Assembly (NCBI GenBank): GCA_012800665.1 | Contig: JAAZIW010000209.1 | Coordinates: 1 to 21,126 of the forward strand | Direction of reading: 5' to 3' | Length of the DNA stretch: 21,126 bases | DNA from: Rikenellaceae bacterium | Lineage (GTDB): Bacteria; Bacteroidota; Bacteroidia; Bacteroidales; UBA932 | In this document: positions 15,348-21,126 of the stretch, one piece after another | How the letters are laid out: each line of letters begins with the position of its first letter | How positions within the stretch are numbered: position 1 is the stretch's first letter | Position numbers and translations under genes: made by a program | The notes under the pieces: generated by a model | Database searches by the model: none | What the model was told of the DNA's origin: nothing | Seen by the model: the letters and a program-made list of their open reading frames with translations, nothing else

Positions 15348-16148
15348 CTATGGCAAATAAACACCCTTTATACGATCCAAAGCCGCATTGATTAAATGAG
15401 CATTTTTCTTGTACTCATCGATTACAATATCATACCCATCATCTGATTTGCATACCAAATTCCAGAAGTCTCTACTGATACACAATTCATCTTTAGCAAA
15501 GAACTGCAGAACACGACCTTGAGTCCATGGCTTACCCTCCCCATATCTGTTATATGCAGTCGCAAACAAGATTTTCACGTTCTCCTCTCCCAGCTGATTC
15601 GTTAGGATACAGTACTGTTCCAAAAGCGCTTCTTTTTCAGAGCGGGCCTTCTTATTGTCAAGGTCACCTCCAATCTTAAGTTCAATCAAATAATGCTGTC
15701 CAGTTTCTTCATCGATCAAATAGTAATCACTCTCATGGCGTTTTTCAATAACCGATCCACGGCGCATTGTGATTCCGTCATAATCTTCTATCGAAGGCGT
15801 AATTGCGTGCCTTTTGTATTTTTCAAGTATCTCCGCGATATAGTCAGTCTGCTCTTTATATAGGACGCCTTCTACATGCTGGCTCACAGTATAGTTTAAT
15901 GTAGCAATGCGAATTGCCATTTTTTCAAGCATGTTTCCAAGGGAGCTATCCAAAGATCGAGCAAGAGCCGAATAATACTGGATCTCTGGTCCCAATGCAG
16001 CAATAAACACATTGTGAATTTTCATGTTTATTACTCCATCTTCGTCATTAACTTCGGATATATGTCTGTCCGAAAAACCTGAAGCATAGGATTCAACGCA
16101 GCTACCGACTATCGCTCTAATAGCGCGTTCTTTGTTTACATCCGCCAT
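15348..16148 (-). CDS. Type II restriction endonuclease, TdeIII family
   Basis: The 266-residue protein carries the core of TdeIII-family enzymes: ARSLDSSLGNMLEKMA (about 63-78), then ESDYYLIDEE, HYLIELKIGGDLDNKKARSE (152-171). D141 and E156-x-K158 form a PD-(D/E)xK nuclease centre. Known TdeIII cuts GGNCC, but the companion methyltransferase here is of adenine type, so this target should not be assumed. I chose the ATG at 16148 (MADVNKERAIRAIVG); an in-frame ATG at 16220 would add 24 residues that look less conserved, although a promoter just upstream would permit it. It is the first gene of the operon, followed by methyltransferase, HNH nuclease and DUF3644 protein. Confidence 0.8.
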   Translation of the reverse strand: MADVNKERAIRAIVGSCVESYASGFSDRHISEVNDEDGVINMKIHNVFIAALGPEIQYYSALARSLDSSLGNMLEKMAIRIATLNYTVSQHVEGVLYKEQTDYIAEILEKYKRHAITPSIEDYDGITMRRGSVIEKRHESDYYLIDEETGQHYLIELKIGGDLDNKKARSEKEALLEQYCILTNQLGEENVKILFATAYNRYGEGKPWTQGRVLQFFAKDELCISRDFWNLVCKSDDGYDIVIDEYKKNAHLINAALDRIKGVYLP

Positions 16149-16251
16149 ATTGTTAACAAACGTCCATCTATCATTACTAAGAAACCGAAATAGGATGAAC
16201 GATGCATGGACAATAAACATCGATCCTATATTCCGGAACCCTACAACCTCA

Positions 16252-16282
16252 CAAATGTAGCAATTTTTCCGCTTCCTCGAAA
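16252..16282 (-). promoter_or_regulatory. Promoter candidate for the defence operon
   Basis: On the minus strand TACATTTG (16252-16259) matches TAnnTTTG, and TTTCG (16278-16282) lies 18 bases upstream in the -33 position. The start of transcription would fall near 16244, giving about 95 bases of leader before ATG 16148 or about 24 before ATG 16220. Confidence 0.5.
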
Positions 16283-16288
16283 CAACCT

Positions 16289-16399
16289 ATGAATAATATT
16301 CATATATTTACGGAAGTTAAGCGCCAATCGTTTAGCGATTTAGCCAAGGTAACTGAAAGGAAAAGACACAACGATAACCGCAAACCCATAGTCCTATAA
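16289..16399 (+). CDS. Possible 36-residue basic small protein
   Basis: ATG at 16289 opens a 36-codon frame beginning MNNIHIFTEVKRQSFSDLAK and ending RKPIVL. It is rich in Lys, Arg and Asn, matches nothing I recognise, and its stop lies inside the following terminator hairpin. It is divergent from the restriction gene and starts just beyond that gene's promoter. It may be a small gene, or the end of a deleted one; the case rests only on position and the terminator. Confidence 0.25.
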   Translation: MNNIHIFTEVKRQSFSDLAKVTERKRHNDNRKPIVL

Positions 16400-16425
16400 G
16401 GGGGATTATGGGCTTTTTATTTTTA
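16385..16425 (+). terminator. Intrinsic terminator
   Basis: CCCATAGTCC pairs with GGATTATGGG allowing one G-U pair (10-bp stem), followed by CTTTTTATTTTTAT. This is a strong rho-independent terminator for plus-strand transcription, lying at the boundary between the AT-rich defence region and the GC-rich phage region. Confidence 0.8.
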
Positions 16426-16457
16426 TATAATCTCTAACACCAAACGTATAACACATT

Positions 16458-16676
16458 ATGACACAATCACTACTAAAAAGTCGCCTTCTGGCGAGCGCCC
16501 AGAGCGCCCCGGAGCAGCTGCAGCCCGACTTCGAGGCTCAGTACACAGAGTTCGTTTCGATCGCGCAATCCATCCTCTACAGCGACATCGGCTACCTTGC
16601 CATCGCCCAGAGTTTAGATGAGGCCCTTGGCCTTATCGAAGAGAGCCTCGCGAGCAAAAAAAAGGACCTTGCCTGA
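16458..16676 (+). CDS. Small phage protein, possible tail-assembly chaperone
   Basis: The 72-residue acidic, helix-rich protein (MTQSLLKSRLLASAQ...SLASKKKDLA) shares the high GC of the phage genes beside it. Near its end is A AAA AAG at 16658-16664, the efficient -1 slippery heptamer known from dnaX, inside a run of eight A. The -1 frame then continues with coding-like basic sequence. A short protein plus a -1 extension just before a tape-measure gene is the pattern of lambda gpG/gpGT tail-assembly chaperones. However, the tape-measure fragment here lies in the opposite direction because of a rearrangement. I do not recognise the protein family itself, so the chaperone label is an inference. 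Confidence 0.5.
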   Translation: MTQSLLKSRLLASAQSAPEQLQPDFEAQYTEFVSIAQSILYSDIGYLAIAQSLDEALGLIEESLASKKKDLA

Positions 16677-16770
16677 GGCAGTACCTCCGCAGAGCTGCCC
16701 GCAAGCTCACCCTTTACATCCGCCAGAACGACCTACGACTTACCAACCCGGAACTCTTCACCCCTCTCCA
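16658..16770 (+). other. -1 frame extension after slippery site
   Basis: If ribosomes slip at A AAA AAG, reading resumes GPCLRQYLRRAARKLTLY and then IRQNDLRLTNPELFTPLQP before meeting the tape-measure fragment at about 16771. This segment is strongly basic and has coding-like composition, unlike a random frame. A plain frameshift mutation or an error in the A8 run would give the same picture. Confidence 0.45.
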
Positions 16771-17226
16771 GCCGGTGGCGGCACTGCCCAGATCCATCTC
16801 CAGCGCAGTAGACATGTCGAGGGCCATCTGCTGGGTGCGTTTGAAGTTGTCCCCGGTGATGTTGGTAAAGGCAAGAAGCCGGGTGGTGACATCGTTCAGG
16901 ATAGTCTCGTCCCCGAAGATGGTCTTGCTCTGCAGCTCGCTGGCGTATGCCTTGAGCTGGTCGAGGTTATAGCCCACCTGGTTCCCGGTGGATTTGAGTG
17001 CAGTGGCCACCTTCGTCTCGGCCCTTGCCTGTGTGTCCGCATTCTGCAGAGCCACCACCCCCAGCGCAGTGAGCGGAGCCGTCACTTTGAGGGAGAGCGA
17101 CTTGCCGATGCTGGTGAGTTTCTTCTCCAGCTGGCCGAGGCCCTTTTCCACCTGATTGGCCTTCTGCTGGAACTCGTATGAGTCCGCTCCAATCTTGATG
17201 AGCAGATCTGCAATCCTTCTTGCCAT
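16714..17226 (-). CDS. Phage tail tape-measure protein, N-terminal fragment
   Basis: The start MARRIADLLIKIGADSYEFQ with a coiled coil (QKANQVEKGLGQLEKKLTSI), then SLKVTAPLTALG and a helical region up to ALEMDLGSAATG (residue 152), is typical of tape-measure proteins. These fix tail length and are normally 600 residues or more. Here the family-like sequence ends at about 16771. The last 18 residues (WRGVKSSGLVSRRSFWRM) are read from the opposite strand of the head-to-head plus-strand gene, so the frame is broken by a rearrangement. It starts two bases after the lysozyme-like gene stop. The product would be non-functional as a tail ruler. Confidence 0.8.
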   Translation of the reverse strand: MARRIADLLIKIGADSYEFQQKANQVEKGLGQLEKKLTSIGKSLSLKVTAPLTALGVVALQNADTQARAETKVATALKSTGNQVGYNLDQLKAYASELQSKTIFGDETILNDVTTRLLAFTNITGDNFKRTQQMALDMSTALEMDLGSAATGWRGVKSSGLVSRRSFWRM

Positions 17227-17228
17227 AG

Positions 17229-17651
17229 CTAATTCCGGTCTTGTCGATAGAGTTTCCAGCCAGCGATGACCTCGTCAATGTTGGCCGGGACACCGTTTTC
17301 CACTTTGGACATGGCGGCAACCATCAGCACCATCTCGTCCATGCTGGTGATGTCAATCGGGGAATCCGGCCCCCGGAGGATAGCATCGGCAACGTGCCGG
17401 ATGTAACTCTGGGTATGATTCTCCGTTGGCGGAGCATATCTTGAGATGATCTGCCGGACGGTCTTGAGGCCGAGGCTCCGGACATAGTAGTGGATGAGCA
17501 CAAACATGGCCCGGTAGCCGTAAGCCATCGACTCGAACTGCTTAAATGCGGTGTCCTGCGAGGGAACGACCTCGCCTTTGTACCTGGTACCCGAAATGCG
17601 GATATTGCCGGGATTGCAGTTCCGGTACCCGCGAGAGAGTTTATTTGCCAT
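17229..17651 (-). CDS. Phage P5-like lysozyme/transglycosylase-type protein
   Basis: The 140-residue protein has the motif RGYRNCNPGNIRISG near the N-terminus, then GEVVPSQDTAFKQFESMAYGYRAMF and LKTVRQIISRYAPPTENHTQSYI. This is the pattern of the structural protein P5 / muramidase-like family in Bacteroidetes phages, expected to cut or bind peptidoglycan during entry or lysis. I start it at ATG 17651 because the family signature begins there; the 18 upstream codons, read from the preceding gene's end, are Arg-rich and unlikely. It overlaps the preceding gene by 11 bases. Catalytic residues cannot be assigned with certainty. Confidence 0.75.
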   Translation of the reverse strand: MANKLSRGYRNCNPGNIRISGTRYKGEVVPSQDTAFKQFESMAYGYRAMFVLIHYYVRSLGLKTVRQIISRYAPPTENHTQSYIRHVADAILRGPDSPIDITSMDEMVLMVAAMSKVENGVPANIDEVIAGWKLYRQDRN

Positions 17652-18081
17652 CTCGTTCCTGCGCCTCCTCCGCACGGATCCGAGCTTCCTCGGCCTCCTT
17701 TTCAAGTTGCAGTTTCTTCTTCCGGTCGTACTCGGCCTTCAGAAGGAGCACCGGACAGTCCTTGGGCTCATCCACGTACTCGCACTTGAATGCCTGCCGG
17801 ATGATGTGGCGGTTTTCACTCAGCTCCACATCCTTGTTCTCAATGATGATCGAGAGCTTATCCACCTTCTTTTCGAGGGTCTCCACTCGGCCATCCAGAC
17901 GCTTGATCTGCTGGCTCTGCAGGGTGACGATCTGCTCGGTGTTCTTGAGCTCCGAGCTCTCGGCCTCGGCATTCTCCTTCCGCTTCTTGGGTTTGAAGAA
18001 GAGGATCGTCCCCAAGAGGCCGCTCGCGAGGATGAAGTTCAGGATGATGCTAATAAGCTGTATTGTTGCGTTTGCTTCCAT
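17641..18081 (-). CDS. Membrane-anchored coiled-coil phage protein, holin-like
   Basis: The 146-residue protein has one N-terminal membrane helix (IQLISIILNFILASGLLGTILFF, residues about 7-29) followed by KPKKRKE. A long charged coiled coil comes next (about 40-85, QIKRLDGRVETLEKKVDKLS) and a Glu/Arg-rich helical tail. Proteins of this shape often sit beside lysis genes in Bacteroidetes prophages, and the overlapping downstream gene is lysozyme-like, so a spanin- or holin-type role is possible. No specific family is recognised. It starts six bases after the tail-protein stop. Confidence 0.65.
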   Translation of the reverse strand: MEANATIQLISIILNFILASGLLGTILFFKPKKRKENAEAESSELKNTEQIVTLQSQQIKRLDGRVETLEKKVDKLSIIIENKDVELSENRHIIRQAFKCEYVDEPKDCPVLLLKAEYDRKKKLQLEKEAEEARIRAEEAQERDGK

Positions 18082-18087
18082 AATGTA

Positions 18088-20898
18088 CTATGAACCGTAT
18101 TCAGGAATAAACTTGTATATGCCTTGATCGCGGACGATGTAGAGGTCTCCGTAAACGAAGAACACTCCCCGGATGTAACTCTCATCGGCTGCGTAATTCT
18201 TCAAAAGGAATCGGGTCTGGGTGGTGATATCGATAATGGGGACGGCATCCCACTCGCAGCAGATCTTCGTCTGGGATATGTCGCAGTGATTGCACCAGCG
18301 GTTTAGCGTCATCACCTCGGAGTAGGTGGTGATGGAGTCCCGCTGATAGAGTTTCACCAGATCCGCATCCGGATCGTGCATGGCAATGTAGCTGTCATTA
18401 ACCGCAAAGCACTCGCTGTATTCCATCACCCGGAACACATTCGGAGCCGTATGATAGCGGCAGTCGAACATGTAAACGGCCCGGTCGGTATTAATGACAA
18501 TCTGGTTCTTGGTGACCACTGCGCTATCGTATGTGCCGTACATATAGACCAGCGGCTGGCCATGCGATGTCCCAGCAGTGTGGGTGTAGTGCATCGGCAC
18601 CTCCGGACGCGTGAGCTGCATGGCTCCACTGCTGTAGCGGGCCAGCATCCAGAAGTAGTCCTCCCGGAACGTGATGAATCCTCCGTAGGTATCCGGCAGG
18701 GTGAGCTGCCTCCGGGTGACACCCCGATAGTCGCAGAAATAGGCCACTCCCTGCTCCACCCGGACAAAGCCGTTCTGGGCTTCGAAAAGGGTGAAACTAT
18801 ATGAGGATGAGTACAGCAGCACCGCTTGCCGGGTGACGGTATCGAAGCGATACACCTCGTCCCGGTCGGTCTGGAAGATGATGAAGTCCAGACAGCGGAT
18901 GGCGGCACTGATGTGTTTTTCCGTCTCATCCACCAGATGCACCGTCACGCAGTCGTCTCCCTCCGGAGGGATGTCCGGGTTGATGAGCCGGGGCAGCTCA
19001 ACGAGCTCCGCGTTGTACGAGTCCCCAAGACCATCCACCTCCAGCGAGTTTACATAAAAACCCGCATGGAGGTACTTGTCATCCAGAATAACGCTGTTCA
19101 AATCAATGTGCAGCGATGTGAAAATCTCTCCGGAGAGGCGCTTAGCAGGGACTTGGCGCATCTTCAGAGCAGAGATGGCCATGTGCTGCACCAGCGTTGC
19201 GTAGTCCTCTTTCCCTTTGGTGCGCCAGAGCCGGGTTGGGTAATCATTATATTTCTCAAAGTACAGGGAATAAAGCAGCAGGTCATTCGGGATGGCCGGG
19301 ATATCCGATACCGGGAGCTCGATGTCCATGTCGACATTGTTGGCGGGATTGACCAGCGTCTTGTACACAAGGCCCTGATCGTAGAGGTCTCCGGCATCGA
19401 TATTCATCTTCATGTCGTAGAAGACCATGAACTCGTAGGTGCTGTAGTAGGTGTGGCCGGAAGAATGGCTCTGGCCCACAAGAGTCTGCTTGATGTAGAA
19501 GTACCAGGTACCATCGGCAGGGATCCCGGCAATCTCCAGCTTATAGGTCTCGTCCGTTCCGGTGGTGGCCGATGCCTCAAGATCCGTTTCGTACTCGTTC
19601 CAGCCGCCATCGCCATCCAGCCAATAGGTCGTGCCGTTGTTGCCCACGATCTTGACCCCGAAGGTGACCGTTACCGTATGGGTGCGGGGTGTTTGCTGAG
19701 TGGATGAGCTGCTTCCCATGCCGCCATTGGTGCGGTTGTAGTTGGAGTACCGAGCCTTGAGCATCATCTCCCATGTGATGTCGAAATTGCACTGCTGTAC
19801 CGGGCATCCGGTGGTCTGGAGCACATTGCCGCTATGGGCGCTGTTTCCGGTGAGAGTCATAGACCCATCATCCCCAAAGGTGAGATCGCCATCGTTTCCC
19901 GTCCACATCGAGGGCACGATGAATCCCAGCTGCTTGAGGAGGTTGTCGAGGGCCTTGTTCCGGACAGTCACTCCCACGTTCCGGAGGGCCGGAACGATAT
20001 CGAGGGTGGTATTTTCCCCGATCATGTAGAAGCCGTCCTCCCAGAGATTGTCCTGCACCAGACGGGTGGTGTTGGTATTGACGATGCGGATCCGGCCCCG
20101 CTGGGTGATGCGCTCTTCGTCCCCGACCACCTCGCGGGGCAGCTTTCTGCGCTGCTTCACCAGCTGGCTGAAGTACCAAGGGCGGTATTCCTCAAAGAGG
20201 GAGACGATCCTACGGATGTGGATGGCCCCGCCACTCTGGAATATCTGCGCTCCGAAAGGAGCGAGGCAGAGTTCGAGGATATCTCGGTAGGTCGGATCTT
20301 CATACACATAGAATAGGCGCTCCAGATCCAGATAGACATACTGCAGCGGGCTGGTAGTGTCGGCAAGGCCTTGCGGGATAAGGTCAACCCAGATGCTGGT
20401 GCTCATGTCCAGCTCCAGCACGCTGATACAGGTGTTTAGGAGGTTGAACAGGGACTTTGTTCCGGTAGTGCCCATCCCAAGGATGTCTTTGAAATCGATG
20501 TTGGAGAGGATATTGAATCCGTCCACCGCCTTGATGGTGACATCGTAGGGAGGGGCCGCGAATTTCTCGGAATAGAGGTCTGCCACAATAAATCCCCGCC
20601 AGAAGAGGGAGCCGTTCCGGTAGAGGGACATCCGGTACTCGCGGGGATCCGAAGTGAAGAGGCTTAGGTAGTGGAAATTGTGCGTGCAGTTGATATTGAT
20701 GCTGGCTTCGGATGCCTTGACCGGGGTGTAGAAGTCATCACCCCTTCGCTCCCACGTGATCTTGATGGGCGATACTCCGGAGAAGGTCATCTGCTCCGAT
20801 GGCCCTGTGTAACCCCGCTGGGCAATCTCGCACTTCCATGCGATGCCCTGGTATTTGGAGCGCATCTCCGCCCAATATTTGAGTCCGAAAACAGCCAT
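18088..20898 (-). CDS. Large phage tail/baseplate protein
   Basis: The 936-residue protein begins MAVFGLKYWAEMRSKYQGIA and shows a beta-rich N-terminal part (to about 130) with RMSLYRNGSLFWRGFIVAD and APPYDVTIKAVDGFNIL. This pattern is common to a family of Bacteroidetes prophage tail proteins and is compatible with a distal-tail or tail-hub role. The middle (about 390-510) has a Ser/Thr-rich linker and beta-sandwich-like stretches (SSSSTQQTPRTHTVTVTF). Residues about 645-936 show repeating short beta strands with Tyr, Phe and Asp that could be a propeller used in host binding. No enzyme motif is seen. It is the first gene of the minus-strand phage block. No good promoter is visible upstream, so its original upstream partner is probably missing. 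Confidence 0.75.
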   Translation of the reverse strand: MAVFGLKYWAEMRSKYQGIAWKCEIAQRGYTGPSEQMTFSGVSPIKITWERRGDDFYTPVKASEASININCTHNFHYLSLFTSDPREYRMSLYRNGSLFWRGFIVADLYSEKFAAPPYDVTIKAVDGFNILSNIDFKDILGMGTTGTKSLFNLLNTCISVLELDMSTSIWVDLIPQGLADTTSPLQYVYLDLERLFYVYEDPTYRDILELCLAPFGAQIFQSGGAIHIRRIVSLFEEYRPWYFSQLVKQRRKLPREVVGDEERITQRGRIRIVNTNTTRLVQDNLWEDGFYMIGENTTLDIVPALRNVGVTVRNKALDNLLKQLGFIVPSMWTGNDGDLTFGDDGSMTLTGNSAHSGNVLQTTGCPVQQCNFDITWEMMLKARYSNYNRTNGGMGSSSSTQQTPRTHTVTVTFGVKIVGNNGTTYWLDGDGGWNEYETDLEASATTGTDETYKLEIAGIPADGTWYFYIKQTLVGQSHSSGHTYYSTYEFMVFYDMKMNIDAGDLYDQGLVYKTLVNPANNVDMDIELPVSDIPAIPNDLLLYSLYFEKYNDYPTRLWRTKGKEDYATLVQHMAISALKMRQVPAKRLSGEIFTSLHIDLNSVILDDKYLHAGFYVNSLEVDGLGDSYNAELVELPRLINPDIPPEGDDCVTVHLVDETEKHISAAIRCLDFIIFQTDRDEVYRFDTVTRQAVLLYSSSYSFTLFEAQNGFVRVEQGVAYFCDYRGVTRRQLTLPDTYGGFITFREDYFWMLARYSSGAMQLTRPEVPMHYTHTAGTSHGQPLVYMYGTYDSAVVTKNQIVINTDRAVYMFDCRYHTAPNVFRVMEYSECFAVNDSYIAMHDPDADLVKLYQRDSITTYSEVMTLNRWCNHCDISQTKICCEWDAVPIIDITTQTRFLLKNYAADESYIRGVFFVYGDLYIVRDQGIYKFIPEYGS

Positions 20899-20958
20899 TG
20901 TCCTTCATTCCTTTGCTGCTGTAAAGGTAGAGGATCGGCCCTGGCCGGAGGTGAAACA

Positions 20959-20989
20959 TTGTTACAGTCTTGGAAAAACATTAACTTTG
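20959..20989 (+). promoter_or_regulatory. Promoter for the nucleotidyltransferase gene
   Basis: TTG at 20959-20961, a 20-base spacer, then TAACTTTG at 20982-20989 matches the Bacteroidetes -33/-7 pattern. Transcription would start near 20996, about 17 bases before the ATG at 21013. Confidence 0.65.
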
Positions 20990-21012
20990 TCAAACAGAAA
21001 AATCGAAATTTT

Positions 21013-21126
21013 ATGGTCACTTATTTTGATGCATGTGAGATTCTTGAAATGCTGTCTGAAGCATCTGTAAAGGTGTTTCTGGACGGCGGTTGGGGTGTCG
21101 ATGCACTTATAGGCAGAGAAACAAGA
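21013..21126 (+). CDS. Nucleotidyltransferase, lincosamide/aminoglycoside type, 3' end outside window
   Basis: Only the first 38 codons are present. They include FLDGGWGVDALIGRETR, the GGWGxD-x-L-x-G-x-x-TR signature at the start of Lnu (lincosamide) and ANT(2'')-type nucleotidyltransferases, which inactivate antibiotics by adding AMP. In those enzymes a DxD metal-binding motif follows a few residues later; here it would lie beyond the window edge. It has its own promoter and is divergent from the phage tail gene, in a stretch of lower GC. Whether it confers resistance, and to what, cannot be judged from the fragment. Confidence 0.75.
   Translation, partial: MVTYFDACEILEMLSEASVKVFLDGGWGVDALIGRETR

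Noticed and set aside
16618..17181. 187-residue plus-strand frame over the tape-measure fragment
   Set aside because: It is Pro/Gln/His-rich, antisense to the recognisable tape-measure gene, and in the other frame from the coding-like -1 extension.
18376..20316. Several long plus-strand frames opposite the large tail protein
   Set aside because: High GC lengthens antisense frames; none shows a motif, while the minus strand has one continuous 936-codon gene with family features.
16430..20960. Diversity-generating retroelement
   Set aside because: No reverse transcriptase and no template/variable repeat pair could be found in the window, although a tail protein with a possible receptor domain is present.
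11300..21126. Integrase or transposase explaining the island
   Set aside because: I looked for tyrosine or serine recombinase and transposase motifs in all frames listed and saw none; the mobilising enzyme must be outside or lost.

Overview
The window looks like a chromosome segment from a Bacteroidales-type bacterium. The evidence is a set of typical Bacteroidetes proteins (a membrane-anchored three-PASTA protein, an outer-membrane beta-barrel protein with a carboxypeptidase-regulatory-like front, a zinc-less CobB-type sirtuin), the lack of clear Shine-Dalgarno sequences, a tRNA without encoded CCA, and several promoters fitting the Bacteroidetes pattern TTTG or TTG, about 18-20 bases, then TAnnTTTG. 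I cannot name the genus from the sequence.

Positions 1-11,300 are ordinary chromosome of moderate GC. A plus-strand run encodes a PASTA protein (cut by the left edge), RluD and Lnt, spaced so tightly that they should be one operon. Facing it is a minus-strand run: rplU-rpmA-serS-ruvC, followed 33 bases later by a large outer-membrane beta-barrel gene. The rplU promoter lies near 8884-8914. To its right, a plus-strand pair encodes a P-loop ATPase with unusual Walker motifs and a class III sirtuin, overlapping by 8 bases. Three tandem hairpin repeats sit in front of the ATPase gene. A strong promoter and a G-rich repetitive leader precede tRNA-Ser(UGA), which is closed by a good terminator.

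From about 11,300 the window becomes accessory. Positions 11,597-16,148 carry a four-gene, AT-rich minus-strand defence operon: a TdeIII-family restriction endonuclease, a two-domain fused DNA methyltransferase (beta-class plus Dam/alpha-class), a winged-helix plus HNH nuclease, and a DUF3644 protein with an RDNSIH motif of the HEPN ribonuclease type. I infer a restriction-modification system with a second DNA nuclease and a possible RNA-targeting back-up. The stretch between tRNA-Ser and this operon holds hairpins, short tandem repeats and a tRNA T-arm-like fragment, and may be a recombination scar.

Positions about 16,430-20,900 are distinctly GC-rich and come from a phage: a large tail protein with a possible beta-propeller end, a membrane/coiled-coil protein, a P5-like lysozyme-type protein and the N-terminal part of a tape-measure protein, all on the minus strand. 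These abut, head to head, a small plus-strand gene with an A AAA AAG slippery site, possibly a tail-assembly chaperone. The tape-measure gene is broken at about 16,771, so this is a rearranged prophage remnant or an assembly join. The right edge holds the first 38 codons of a lincosamide/aminoglycoside-type nucleotidyltransferase with its own promoter.
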